Below, in pieces: positions 26,348 through 35,123 of a stretch of 64,000 bases of DNA. The notes beneath the pieces are model-generated. The model had not been told where the DNA came from. It saw nothing but the letters and a program-made list of their open reading frames with translations, and ran no database searches. How positions within the stretch are numbered: the stretch's first letter is position 1; each line of letters starts with the position of its first letter. The translations under genes and the position numbers were made by a program. This stretch comes from Clostridiales bacterium UBA1770 (GTDB taxonomy: Bacteria > Bacillota > Clostridia > Oscillospirales > CAG-272): positions 1-64,000 of the forward strand of contig DCGU01000090.1 in the NCBI GenBank assembly GCA_002315325.1, in the 5' to 3' direction.

Positions 26348-28690
26348 TTATACGCTTAAAATGCGAATTTCATCATTCAAAACAGTCAATTTAACGTCGC
26401 TGATATTCTTCTCGTAATCGGCAACGATCACGGAGGCAAGCGGATCCTCCACGTGTTTTTGGATGTACCGTCTCATATTTCTGGCACCGTATTTCCGTGA
26501 ATACGAATTCTTGGCAACCCAGTCTGCAACTTCCTGGGTATAGGAAAGATCGACGTCGCGTTCTTTCATGGACGATTTCAACTGATTCAGCATTATGCAG
26601 GCAATTTGGGAGAAATCCTGCTCGGTTAATGCGTTAAAAGTAATCACTTCGTCAACGCGATTCACAAATTCGGGGCGCAGGAACGTCAGCAATGCGTTTT
26701 CGGTCTTTGTTTCAACCGCCGTTGTATTATCTCCCGTAAAGCCGGCAAGAGACGCACCGGTCCCGGTGCCTGCATTGGTGGTCATGACGATGATTGTGTT
26801 TTCGAAATTTACTTTTTTACCGTGTGCATCCGTCACTTGTCCGTCGTCCAGGATTTGCAGCAAAATATTCAAAACGTCGGGATGCGCCTTTTCAATTTCA
26901 TCAAACAATACGATGGAATAAGGTCTGCGGCGGATTTTTTCAGTCAGCTGACCGGCCTCGTCATAGCCGACGTATCCGGGAGGCGCCCCGATAATCCGCG
27001 ACACGGCGTGCTTTTCCATAAATTCGGACATATCAAGACGAATCAGCGTTTCGGGAGATTGGAACAAATCGTCCGCTAACGTTTTTACCAATTCGGTCTT
27101 TCCGACGCCGGTAGGACCGGCGAAGATAAACGAAACCGGTTTTCTTTTATAAGCAATACCGGCACGATTTCTCTTAACCGCTTTAACAACCGCTTCAACC
27201 GCCTTATCCTGACCGATAATGCGGTCTTTCAGCCTTGCTTCCAATTTATCCAGTCTTTCAAATTCGTTTTCCGTGATGTTGGAAGCCGGAATTCCCGTCC
27301 AAATTTCAATTACCTGCGCCAAATTTTCGGTCGTCAGCGTCACGCTTGCGCAATCCGGCTCAATGTCCTTCAAACGTTGTGACAGTCTCATCTCTTCCGA
27401 TTTAATTTGCGCCAACTTTTCAAAATGGCCGTCCGATGCGCTCGTATCGTCGGGTGATACTTCGGCGTTTTCCAAACGTTCCCGTTCATCTTTTAGCGAC
27501 AAAAGACGGTCGCGAATTTCCGCAGATTCATTCAACACTGCGCTGGACAGGGAGAGCGATGCGGCTGCTTCGTCCAACAAATCAATGGCTTTATCGGGCA
27601 AATAACGATCGGTAATATATCGTTCCGACAGCGTAACCGTTTTTTGCAAAACGTCATCCGGGATGCGGATACCGTGATACTCTTCATAATAATGCTTGAT
27701 ACCGCGCAGCATTTCGGCAGCATCGGCAACGGATGGTTCCTCCACGGTAATCGGCTGGAATCGGCGCTCCAAAGCGGCATCTTTTTCAATATACTTGCGG
27801 TATTCGTTGAGCGTCGTTGCACCGATGATCTGAACCTCCCCGCGTGACAGCGCAGGTTTCAAAATATTGGCGGCATTGACGCTGCCCTCGGCTTCCCCGG
27901 TTCCCACTAAATTATGAATTTCATCAATGACCAGGATAATATTGCCGGCCTCTTTTACTTCGTTCAAAAGGCCCAATACACGTGATTCAAATTGACCGCG
28001 GAACTGCGTTCCGGCAACAAGCGCCGTTAAATCAAGTTGGTATATTTCCTTGTTCATCAGTTTAAAGGGCACTTTTTTCGCGGCAACGGCAGTTGCCAGT
28101 GCTTCTGCAATGGCTGTTTTACCGACGCCCGGTTCACCGATCAAACACGGATTATTCTTTTGTCGACGGCAAAGAATTTGCGTCATTCTTGCCATTTCTT
28201 TTTCTCTGCCGACAATTTTATCCAATTTACCATCTCTTGCCAATTGTGTCAAATTTCGGCAATAAGTGGGCAGAAATTTATACTTTTTGGTTTTATCCAT
28301 CGTGTTCGGTTTCACAGTCTTCTTTTCTTTTCCGGTCAAAGACGATAAATCCGGCACGTTTCCTTTTTTGCTGTCTTCGGACTGCGGGACAAGACCGGCA
28401 TCACGGAACAACTGCGGGAAATCCACAGCAGGTGCCCCGCCCTCTTCCTTGTCATCCATTTCGGACGGAAGACTGCCGGAAAGCATTTCGTTTATTTCAT
28501 CTTCCACATTACCGACCTGATCGGGAGAAATGCCGAATTTTTCAAAAACGTTTCCCAGCATATTGTTTATGGGAAGACCCATTTCTTTCGCACATTTAAT
28601 ACACAGTCCCTGGCTTGTCTTCTGACCGTTTTCCATTTTCGTCACAAAGATAACAGCCACGTTTTTCTTACAATTGGAGCACAATACCAT
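26348..28690 (-). CDS. clpE: ClpE-like ATP-dependent Clp protease ATPase subunit
   Basis: Hsp100 unfoldase that feeds ClpP. The N terminus has a treble-clef zinc finger (C4, C7, C30, C33) instead of Clp_N repeats, as in ClpE. Then come AAA module 1 (Walker A GEPGVGKT, Walker B VIDEIHNL, GAR-like LERRFQPI), a middle coiled region and AAA module 2 (GPTGVGKTELVK, VLFDEIEKAHPDV). The length of 780 residues is normal for ClpE. The gene starts 23 bases after a lipoprotein-like gene. No CtsR-box was found upstream. Confidence 0.85.
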   Translation of the reverse strand: MVLCSNCKKNVAVIFVTKMENGQKTSQGLCIKCAKEMGLPINNMLGNVFEKFGISPDQVGNVEDEINEMLSGSLPSEMDDKEEGGAPAVDFPQLFRDAGLVPQSEDSKKGNVPDLSSLTGKEKKTVKPNTMDKTKKYKFLPTYCRNLTQLARDGKLDKIVGREKEMARMTQILCRRQKNNPCLIGEPGVGKTAIAEALATAVAAKKVPFKLMNKEIYQLDLTALVAGTQFRGQFESRVLGLLNEVKEAGNIILVIDEIHNLVGTGEAEGSVNAANILKPALSRGEVQIIGATTLNEYRKYIEKDAALERRFQPITVEEPSVADAAEMLRGIKHYYEEYHGIRIPDDVLQKTVTLSERYITDRYLPDKAIDLLDEAAASLSLSSAVLNESAEIRDRLLSLKDERERLENAEVSPDDTSASDGHFEKLAQIKSEEMRLSQRLKDIEPDCASVTLTTENLAQVIEIWTGIPASNITENEFERLDKLEARLKDRIIGQDKAVEAVVKAVKRNRAGIAYKRKPVSFIFAGPTGVGKTELVKTLADDLFQSPETLIRLDMSEFMEKHAVSRIIGAPPGYVGYDEAGQLTEKIRRRPYSIVLFDEIEKAHPDVLNILLQILDDGQVTDAHGKKVNFENTIIVMTTNAGTGTGASLAGFTGDNTTAVETKTENALLTFLRPEFVNRVDEVITFNALTEQDFSQIACIMLNQLKSSMKERDVDLSYTQEVADWVAKNSYSRKYGARNMRRYIQKHVEDPLASVIVADYEKNISDVKLTVLNDEIRILSV

Positions 28691-28713
28691 TCTGTTTTTT
28701 CCTTTCGGATTCG

Positions 28714-29793
28714 TTATTCCACGTTATACAACACGAGGGAGGACGTCAAAGTTAAGTACACCTGCCCCGCAGAATCTTTCAAAACAATGCCGTTAAAATC
28801 ACAACTTGCCGTTCCGGTGATCAAAGAACCGTTTTTCAAATTCATTCTGACAATCGTTCTGCCCTGTGTCAAAAACAAATAATCACCGCAGAGCCACGCA
28901 TTCTCTGCTGCTGACAGCGGAGATATATATTCAGCCGTATTCCCCTTTGCGTCGCAAGTTATAACAGTCTCGTCATCAAGAAGTACGATACGGCCGTTGC
29001 TTTGCAATACAACGTCGTCATCCAATACGTTCCCGATCGAAATCAAACGCGTTTTCCCTTTTTTATCCAAAACGCGAACGCCGTCGCTGCAAAGAACGGC
29101 GACGCGGTTTCCGTTTGCGGAAAGTTGAAGGGGATATACGTTTCGAAACGTTTTTTCATATATAATTCGAGAAAAATCGGACTTATACGTCGTTATTCCG
29201 GTTATCCACTCACCGTCCTGCACGTCAAGCGTCAAAAGAACAAGCTTCCCGCCCGCGGCAAATCGGCAGTCAATCACGTAATCCGAACGTTCAACGGTGT
29301 TTTCCAAGTGACCGTTCGCATTATATATTTGCACAGCGCTGGCCGATGAGTACGTTTTTGTGATCAGAGCAAAAGAGCCTCCCCCGTCCAAGGCGGCGGC
29401 ATATACGGGATATTCCGGCTGCAGTTCGGTCAAAAGTTTTTCGTTTCTGAACAAAAAGCAGGATGAACCGTTTTTATCATAAACCAAAAAGTAGGAACCG
29501 TTAGCCAATACTTCCGGTTCGTTCAAGTGTGTTTGATTGTAATACTTCCTGCTTCCCTTGTCATTATAAATTTGAATTTCTCTTTTTCCGACAATCATAA
29601 TACTATGCGGGGAAGCGGCAAAAACAGTATCGTCATCCGCCGAAAACGTTACGGTGCCGTCTGTCTGCACGCCCCCTACGGTTACCGTTTCAGTCTCAAA
29701 ATCCGCACAGGAAAGCAAACCGAGCCAAATGAAAACCGGCAAAATCATCAGGCATAACAACCGCAGGAAACTCGTTCGTTTCATTTTCACCAA
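28714..29793 (-). CDS. Putative lipoprotein with beta-propeller-like repeats (DUF5711-like)
   Basis: Function unknown. Residues 8-29 form a hydrophobic export signal ending in LLSC, a plausible lipobox, so the protein is probably tethered outside the membrane. The rest consists of short alternating strands with repeated patterns such as NGHLENTVERS, DKKGKTRLISIGN and DAKGNTAEYISP, resembling WD/PQQ-like propeller blades and DUF5711 proteins. The start is uncertain: TTG 29793, GTG 29790 and ATG 29784 are in frame, and AAGGA fits the first two best. It is flanked by truA and clpE. Confidence 0.55.
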   Translation of the reverse strand: MVKMKRTSFLRLLCLMILPVFIWLGLLSCADFETETVTVGGVQTDGTVTFSADDDTVFAASPHSIMIVGKREIQIYNDKGSRKYYNQTHLNEPEVLANGSYFLVYDKNGSSCFLFRNEKLLTELQPEYPVYAAALDGGGSFALITKTYSSASAVQIYNANGHLENTVERSDYVIDCRFAAGGKLVLLTLDVQDGEWITGITTYKSDFSRIIYEKTFRNVYPLQLSANGNRVAVLCSDGVRVLDKKGKTRLISIGNVLDDDVVLQSNGRIVLLDDETVITCDAKGNTAEYISPLSAAENAWLCGDYLFLTQGRTIVRMNLKNGSLITGTASCDFNGIVLKDSAGQVYLTLTSSLVLYNVE

Positions 29794-29812
29794 TCAGTTT
29801 TTTCCTTAATTA

Positions 29813-30595
29813 TTATTTTTCAAAAAAAGATTCACGGTACGTCACACGATTCAAATACAGTCCGCAGGCCGGAGCGGTAACGCCGGCATTTTTCCGTTGT
29901 GCGCCGGCAATAATTTCACAAACCGACGACGGCTCTGCTTTTTCCAGTCCTATCGGGATAAGCGTCCCCACCATGATACGTACCATATGATACAGGAAAC
30001 CATCGGCACAAACGGAAAAAATCACCGTGCCGTTTTGTCTTGCGACACGGGTGGAAAATACTGTCCTGATTGGCTCCTTTATTTTAGAACCTGCCGCCAT
30101 AAAAGCGGAAAAATCATGTTTTCCGCAAAAATATTGAGCGGCAAAATTCATTTTTTCGGCATCCAGCCGTTTCCCGTACTGCCAAGCGCGGTTTTCCATA
30201 AACGGGTTGCGTATCGGGTCATCGCAAATCAAATACTCGTATTCTTTGCTGACAACGTCATAACGCGGATGAAAATCATTTGCGACACGAACCGCCGCAT
30301 TGACGGAAATATCATCCGGTAGATGAGCGTTCATGGCTTTCGGAATAGCGGCCGCAGGAATGTCGGAAGGCAACCCGTGGGCGCCCTTTTGGGATACTGC
30401 AACACAAAACGTTTTGGCATGAACACCGCTGTCCGTTCTGCTGCAGCCGACTACGTCGCATTCAAAACCGAAAAGGTCTACGGCAGCACGATTCAGCGCC
30501 GCCTGCACGGTCGGTTTTCCTTTTTGAACCTGATAACCGCTGTAAGCCGTCCCGACAAAAGAAATATTTAAGAGCAGTTTTGACGTGTCATTCAT
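29813..30595 (-). CDS. truA: tRNA pseudouridine synthase A
   Basis: Modifies U38-40 in the anticodon arm. The catalytic Asp is in GCSRTDSGVHA near residue 55. YEYLI, FMENRAWQYG, FSAFMAAGS and DGFLYHMVRIMVGTL are the family blocks. It starts at ATG 30595 (GTG 30598 is directly adjacent), 6 bases after the ecfT stop. The pair ecfT-truA is a common Firmicutes neighbourhood. Confidence 0.96.
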   Translation of the reverse strand: MNDTSKLLLNISFVGTAYSGYQVQKGKPTVQAALNRAAVDLFGFECDVVGCSRTDSGVHAKTFCVAVSQKGAHGLPSDIPAAAIPKAMNAHLPDDISVNAAVRVANDFHPRYDVVSKEYEYLICDDPIRNPFMENRAWQYGKRLDAEKMNFAAQYFCGKHDFSAFMAAGSKIKEPIRTVFSTRVARQNGTVIFSVCADGFLYHMVRIMVGTLIPIGLEKAEPSSVCEIIAGAQRKNAGVTAPACGLYLNRVTYRESFFEK

Positions 30596-30601
30596 CACAG
30601 T

Positions 30602-31420
30602 TCATCCAATTCCAATCACTGAAAAACGATTCAACAAAATAACCCCTGCGCCGACTGCACAAATAAATAACATAAATATGAAATCGGCAGCGTGCCAATG
30701 CAGGGCATTCATGCGCGTTCTCCCCTTGTCGCCGTGATAGCAACGGCACTCCATAGCCGTAGCCAATTCATCCGCACGTCTGAAAGAGGACACGAACAGC
30801 GGAACAAGAACAGGCACAAGTGCTTTCGCCCTGTGAAAAAGATTCCCCTGTGAAAAGTCTGCGCCTCTCGCTTTTTGCGCCGCCATTATTTTTTGCGTCT
30901 CTTCCATCAACGTCGGAATAAACCGCAGTGCAATCGTCATCATCATGGCAAATTCGTGCACCGGGAACCGCAGCACTTTAAGCGGCTTTAACAGTTGTTC
31001 AATGGCATCCGTCAGGGCAATCGGCGTTGTCGTGTAGGTTAAAAACAGGCACGTTCCCACAATTAATACCAGAATGCGAATTCCCATATAAACAGCGTTA
31101 CTCAGACCTTCTTTGTAAATATGGATAAAACGCCATGAAACCAGCAATACGTCCCCGTTTGTAAAAAAGACGTTGATAATCACGGTAAAAAGCAAAATAA
31201 AAATAACCGGTTTGATCCCGCGCCATACGATGCGGAGCGGAATAGTGCTGACCGCCAATAACAGCAACGTGACGGCAAGGAGCAAAAGATAAGCGTCGGC
31301 ATTTTTACAAAGGAAAGTACAAACAATAAACAAAACGGAAGAAATCATTTTGGCCCTTGGGTCAAGACGATGAAGAAGAGACTGCCCGGGATAATACTGT
31401 CCTAAAGCAAAACCGGTCAT
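30602..31420 (-). CDS. ecfT: Energy-coupling factor transporter transmembrane protein EcfT
   Basis: Membrane scaffold of ECF vitamin/metal importers. It has five to six hydrophobic segments, a HRLDPRAK motif near the N terminus and coupling-helix signatures of the xARGxx type (AAQKARGADF, then ECRCYHGDKGRTRM). The start at 31420 (MTGFALG) has GGAGG upstream and overlaps the ecfA2 stop by 4 bases. No substrate-binding S protein is encoded nearby, so this is a shared (group II) module. Confidence 0.94.
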   Translation of the reverse strand: MTGFALGQYYPGQSLLHRLDPRAKMISSVLFIVCTFLCKNADAYLLLLAVTLLLLAVSTIPLRIVWRGIKPVIFILLFTVIINVFFTNGDVLLVSWRFIHIYKEGLSNAVYMGIRILVLIVGTCLFLTYTTTPIALTDAIEQLLKPLKVLRFPVHEFAMMMTIALRFIPTLMEETQKIMAAQKARGADFSQGNLFHRAKALVPVLVPLFVSSFRRADELATAMECRCYHGDKGRTRMNALHWHAADFIFMLFICAVGAGVILLNRFSVIGIG

Positions 31421-32292
31421 TGGGCACCGCCTCCTTTGCTTTCTGTGCACAAAACGCCGGAAAGCGCCTTGACGGCCTGTTCAACCGTGTAGGGCACAGA
31501 CGGAATCGGAACGCCGTTTTCCTGTAAGCGGCGGCAAACGAGCGTAATCTCCGGCAAGGCAAGTCCTGCCTCTTCAATAAGTTCAGACTTTGCGAATACG
31601 TCCTCCGTCTTTCCTTCGACGACCACTTCACCGTGCGACATAACGACAAGTCTGTCGCAAAAACGGGCAACGTCTTCCATACTGTGACTGACGATAATCA
31701 CCGTAGCATGCGTTGCATCCTTATACGCCTTAATACCTTTAAAAATCAAATCCCGCCCCTGCGGGTCGAGTCCGGCTGCCGGCTCGTCCAAAACCAACAC
31801 GTCCGGCCGCATAGCCATCACACCGGCAATGGCAACACGTCTCTTTTGACCGCCGGAAATATCAAAGGGCGAAACCGCAAGCGTGTTTTCCGGCAAACCG
31901 ACAAACCCGCATGCCTCACGCACTCTTTGCTTAATTTCGTCTGCCGACAGTCCGAGATTTTTCGGGCCGAACGCAACGTCTTTTTCAACAGTTTCCTCAA
32001 ACAATTGATATTCGGGGTACTGCATAACAAGACCGACGCGGAAACGAATCCTGCCGATTTTTCGGGGCGCATTCCAAATATTGTCGCCGTCGAGCAATAC
32101 TTCACCGGAATTCGGTTTCAAAAGGCCGTTCAGCATTTGAACGAGCGTTGATTTTCCGGAGCCGGTGCGTCCGATAATCCCGACAAAGCAGTCCTGCGGA
32201 AAGCCGACAGATACGTTCTGCAAAGCGCTGACAGCGTATGGTGTGCCGGGGCTGTATGTAAATGTCACATTTTGCAAACGTATTTTATCCAT
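31417..32292 (-). CDS. ecfA2: Energy-coupling factor ATPase EcfA2
   Basis: Second ATPase of the ECF module. Walker A is GRTGSGKST, the signature DISGGQKRRVAIAG and Walker B VLVLDEPAAGLD, with the switch His in VSHSMED. The Q-loop region MQYPEYQLFEETVEKDVAFGP is diagnostic of EcfA. It starts 22 bases after ecfA1 and overlaps ecfT. Confidence 0.95.
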   Translation of the reverse strand: MDKIRLQNVTFTYSPGTPYAVSALQNVSVGFPQDCFVGIIGRTGSGKSTLVQMLNGLLKPNSGEVLLDGDNIWNAPRKIGRIRFRVGLVMQYPEYQLFEETVEKDVAFGPKNLGLSADEIKQRVREACGFVGLPENTLAVSPFDISGGQKRRVAIAGVMAMRPDVLVLDEPAAGLDPQGRDLIFKGIKAYKDATHATVIIVSHSMEDVARFCDRLVVMSHGEVVVEGKTEDVFAKSELIEEAGLALPEITLVCRRLQENGVPIPSVPYTVEQAVKALSGVLCTESKGGGAQ

Positions 32293-32313
32293 TAATCCTT
32301 CATTTTCCCTATT

Positions 32314-33201
32314 TTACAAGTTTCGATAATACGCCGTGATTGCCTCGATGCAATCCTGTACCGACGCATTAAGTCTATCCGGCAAAGGAATCCCCGCCTG
32401 TTTCAAGCCTTGATACATCGCAACAAACTGCGGAACGTCCAAACCCATTTGTTTTAACTCATCCCCACGAGAAAAAATTTCGGCGGGCTTTCCGTCCATA
32501 ACAAAACGGCCGTTATTCAACACAACGATTCTGCCGGCCATAGAAGCTTCGGTCATATCGTGCGTGATATCCAAAACAGTGATTCCCTTTTCCCTGTTTA
32601 ACTGTCCCATCAACTCCAAAACGTTTTGCCGTCCTTCGGGGTCAAGCATAGACGTCGATTCGTCAAAAATAACGCATTCCGGCATCATGGCCAGAATACC
32701 GGCAATGGCAACACGCTGCTTTTGACCGCCCGACAAACGGTGCGGCTCATGTTTCGCATATTTTTCCATATGAACAAACGAAAGCGCCTTGTCAACGCGC
32801 CGTCTGATTTCATCCGACGGCAATCCCAAATTCTCCGGTCCGAATGCAACGTCCTCTTCAACGACAGTTGCCACCAACTGATTGTCCGGATTTTGGAATA
32901 CCATACCGATTTTTTTGCGAAGCGCAATCACGTCGTCTTCGGTTACGTCGGGAGCGGTAACGTCCATACCGTCAATCACGATGGAACCGGCCGATGGCTC
33001 CAAAACCATATTCAGCAGCTTGGCAAACGTCGACTTTCCGGAGCCGTTATGCCCCAAAATTGCGACGTATTCCCCTTTATTAATTTCCAAATTTACGGAC
33101 CGCAATACAGGGATTTCCCTATCCGAAACGGTGTCGTGATAGGAAAACTGCAAATCGCGGACAGATATAAATGTGCGTTTGTTATCGGATTCGAAAACCA
33201 T
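32314..33201 (-). CDS. ecfA1: Energy-coupling factor ATPase EcfA1
   Basis: First ATPase of the ECF module: Walker A GHNGSGKST, Q-loop FQNPDNQLVATVVEEDVAFG, signature RLSGGQKQRVAIAG and Walker B CVIFDESTSMLD, with an unusual Ser in place of Pro or Ala, then DITHDM. The start at 33201 (MVFESD) is the best ATG. GGAGG lies 15 bases upstream, which is long, so GTG 33213 is possible. The longer frame to 33396 runs into the neighbouring gene and is not used. Confidence 0.92.
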   Translation of the reverse strand: MVFESDNKRTFISVRDLQFSYHDTVSDREIPVLRSVNLEINKGEYVAILGHNGSGKSTFAKLLNMVLEPSAGSIVIDGMDVTAPDVTEDDVIALRKKIGMVFQNPDNQLVATVVEEDVAFGPENLGLPSDEIRRRVDKALSFVHMEKYAKHEPHRLSGGQKQRVAIAGILAMMPECVIFDESTSMLDPEGRQNVLELMGQLNREKGITVLDITHDMTEASMAGRIVVLNNGRFVMDGKPAEIFSRGDELKQMGLDVPQFVAMYQGLKQAGIPLPDRLNASVQDCIEAITAYYRNL

Positions 33202-33319
33202 ATCGATCTGCACTAACCTCCATACCGCCCGAATGCGGCTCATATTTTTCGTACCATCACACGGTACACGATCACGTTTCTGCCTACCCGAAACCACCGG
33301 ATAACGCCGTAATACAAGA

Positions 33320-33346
33320 CAGAACCCGGTTCTGCCTATTATTATA
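33320..33346 (-). promoter_or_regulatory. TATAAT box with adjacent 15-bp palindrome upstream of ecfA1
   Basis: On the minus strand TATAAT (33341-33346) is followed 6 bases later by the palindrome CAGAACCCGGTTCTG (33320-33334), which would cover the transcription start. The -35 is weak. The layout suggests a repressor operator in front of the ECF operon. The rest of the 166-base gap contains a short hairpin (GTACC/GGTAC) and nothing else recognisable. Confidence 0.4.
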
Positions 33347-33367
33347 CGATTGGCAGAGCCTTTGTGC

Positions 33368-34237
33368 TTATTCTTTCCACCATCTGGTGGAAGCACCGCA
33401 CGGAAGAAGAGCGCCGGTTGCCGTCACCGGCAATCCGAGTTCGCCGGCCTCTACACGACCGCCGTGTTTTTCAATGATGTTGACCTTCATCATATAGGCC
33501 ATCGTTAAGGGAGACAGCCCCGTCGTATAAGAATTTACTAAGAAGAAAAGCGGGTTGTCCGATAAAAGCTGCGCCGTTAACGAAATCAAGGCGTCAACGT
33601 TATCTTCCAATTTCCACACTTCACCATTAGGACCGCGGCCGTAGGACGGCGGGTCCATAATAATCGCATCATAACGATTGCCGCGCCGAATTTCACGCTC
33701 CACAAACTTTTTACAGTCATCGACGATATACCGAATCGGGGCATTTTCCAAGCCGGATAATGCCGCGTTTTCTTTGGCCTGTTGAACCATACCCTTAGCG
33801 GCATCGACGTGAACCACGGACGCGCCGACAGAAGCTGCAGCAACCGTTGCACCGCCGGTATAGGCAAACAGGTTCAGGACTTTAATCGGTCTGTTTGCGC
33901 GAACAATCAAATCGGAAAACCAGTCCCAGTTGGCCGCCTGTTCCGGGAATAACCCCGTATGTTTAAATCCCATCGGACGCAGCACAAAATGCAGCTTGCC
34001 ATAGGATACGTTCCACTGGTCCGGCATTTTATGCTCAATCCATGCACCGCCGCCGGAACCGGAACGACGGTAAATGCCGTCGGCCCTGTGCCACATCGGA
34101 TGCTTTTTTTCACTGTGCCAAATCACCTGCGGGTCGGGTCTGATCAAAATGTATTTTCCCCATCTTTCCAATCTTTCCCCGTCCGAAGTATCCAAGAGTT
34201 CGTAATCTTTCCAATTTTCACTGTACCATGAAGCCAT
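33368..34237 (-). CDS. Class I SAM-dependent methyltransferase, RlmI/RlmK-like
   Basis: Predicted 23S rRNA base methyltransferase. The N terminus (SDGERLERWGKYILIRPDPQ) matches the RlmI-type RNA-binding part. The Rossmann motif I is VLNLFAYTGGATVAAASVGA, then VHVDAAKGMV, and motif IV is IIMDPPSYGRGPNGE. The length of 289 residues is short for RlmI (about 390) because no PUA domain is present. It starts 17 bases after ruvC. Target base unknown. Confidence 0.8.
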   Translation of the reverse strand: MASWYSENWKDYELLDTSDGERLERWGKYILIRPDPQVIWHSEKKHPMWHRADGIYRRSGSGGGAWIEHKMPDQWNVSYGKLHFVLRPMGFKHTGLFPEQAANWDWFSDLIVRANRPIKVLNLFAYTGGATVAAASVGASVVHVDAAKGMVQQAKENAALSGLENAPIRYIVDDCKKFVEREIRRGNRYDAIIMDPPSYGRGPNGEVWKLEDNVDALISLTAQLLSDNPLFFLVNSYTTGLSPLTMAYMMKVNIIEKHGGRVEAGELGLPVTATGALLPCGASTRWWKE

Positions 34238-34254
34238 AATGTGCCCCTTCTGCG

Positions 34255-34755
34255 TTATTTCAAATTATAATAGCCGGCCAGGCGCGAGACGCCGGAATGT
34301 GCGTGGCAAATGGCGATTGCCAAAGCGTCCGCCGTATCGTCCGGCTTGGGCGGTTCCGCAAGATTCAAAAGCCTTGTTACCATGGAAATGATCTGCTTTT
34401 TCTCTGCGCGGCCGTAGCCGACAACAGACTGCTTTACCTGCAGGGGCGTATATTCCGCCAATTTGACACCATGTTGTCTGGCACTTAATAAAATGACGCC
34501 GCGCGCCTCACCGACGCTGATACCGGTCGTCTGGTTTGTGTTAAAAAACAGTTCCTCCACAGCCATCCATTCCGGTTTAAATCGGTTGATCAACTCGCCC
34601 AATTCGTTATAAATCTGCATCAAGCGGTCTTCCACTGCCGTATGCGCAGGCGTTTGAATGGAACCGTATCCCAAAACGCGAAAGTGAGATTTATCATAAT
34701 CGACCGCCCCCCAGCCGACAATCGCAAGGCCCGGGTCTATTCCTAATATTACCAC
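34255..34755 (-). CDS. ruvC: Holliday junction resolvase RuvC
   Basis: Cuts Holliday junctions moved by RuvAB. The catalytic acidic residues are visible: D7 (LGIDPG), the EE pair in MAVEELFFN and the C-terminal PDDTADALAIAICH. The length of 166 residues is normal. The start codon is GTG 34755 with GAGG 6 bases upstream. It is divergent from ruvAB across a 368-base region. Confidence 0.96.
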   Translation of the reverse strand: MVILGIDPGLAIVGWGAVDYDKSHFRVLGYGSIQTPAHTAVEDRLMQIYNELGELINRFKPEWMAVEELFFNTNQTTGISVGEARGVILLSARQHGVKLAEYTPLQVKQSVVGYGRAEKKQIISMVTRLLNLAEPPKPDDTADALAIAICHAHSGVSRLAGYYNLK

Positions 34756-34791
34756 GAAAAACCTCGTATAAAAAATATTTTTTCAGTATAA

Positions 34792-34820
34792 ATTATAACA
34801 CAACTATATGATTGTGTCAA
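34792..34820 (-). promoter_or_regulatory. Consensus promoter of ruvC
   Basis: TTGACA (34815-34820), a 17-base spacer and TATAAT (34792-34797) on the minus strand: exact consensus. Confidence 0.9.
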
Positions 34821-34905
34821 ATCGTTGCTTCATCTTCAACAAAAGAATAAAAGGGCCTAATAATATCAAAAGCGGAAAAATCAATGCGATTTTTGTACCG
34901 AATGA

Positions 34906-34934
34906 TTGCTTTAGCCCTAACAATATGATATAAT
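34906..34934 (+). promoter_or_regulatory. Promoter of the ruvAB leader
   Basis: TTGCTT (34906-34911), a 17-base spacer and TATAAT (34929-34934), giving a start near 34941 and a leader of about 183 nt. Confidence 0.75.
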
Positions 34935-34940
34935 TAAGAC

Positions 34941-35123
34941 AAAGAAGAATCACCGGAATCTCGCGTGAAATATCCAACGCTGCGCCGAGGGCTCGCCCCT
35001 CACGCGCCGGAAAACAACCAACCGCTTTTCGGCCTTGGTTTCGCCGAGTCGACGCGTTGTTATTTAACGTTTTTATATCCTGATTCATAAAAAATGAGCC
35101 GCCTACAGCGGCACGGGGGTATT
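34941..35123 (+). ncRNA. Candidate structured leader RNA upstream of ruvAB (same family as the ispE leader)
   Basis: From the predicted start to the ruvA ATG. The 5' domain is closed by CGCGTGA (34962-34968) with TCACGCG (35000-35006), flanked by CCGG/CCGG. A conserved arm at 35020-35058 pairs AAC(C)GC with GCGTT, has a UUU/C internal loop, UCG/CGA, and a CTTGG-TTTCG-CCGAG hairpin. ATCCTGA follows (35077-35083). At the 3' end GCCGC-CTACA-GCGGC runs into GGGGG and the start codon. The ispE leader shares this order, the arm sequence and the 3' hairpin. Not recognised as any known riboswitch or ribosomal leader. Confidence 0.6.
35096..35123 (+). promoter_or_regulatory. SD-hairpin module before ruvA
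   Basis: AGCCGC-CTA-CAGCGGCACGGGGG ends 5 bases before the ATG at 35124. GGGGG can pair with the CCUCC anti-SD if one G-U pair is allowed. The hairpin directly abuts the SD, as in the copies before ispE and the TSCPD gene. Confidence 0.65.

Noticed and set aside
33202..33396. N-terminal extension of EcfA1 by about 65 codons
   Set aside because: It would overlap the 3' end of the methyltransferase gene and cover the TATAAT/palindrome region, and its translation does not resemble the family.
34804..35088. Minus-strand ORF of 94 codons between ruvC and ruvA, with a hydrophobic C-terminal half
   Set aside because: It has no SD, overlaps the consensus ruvC promoter at one end, and is antisense to the ruvAB promoter and structured leader. 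The hydrophobic stretch is the only argument for it.
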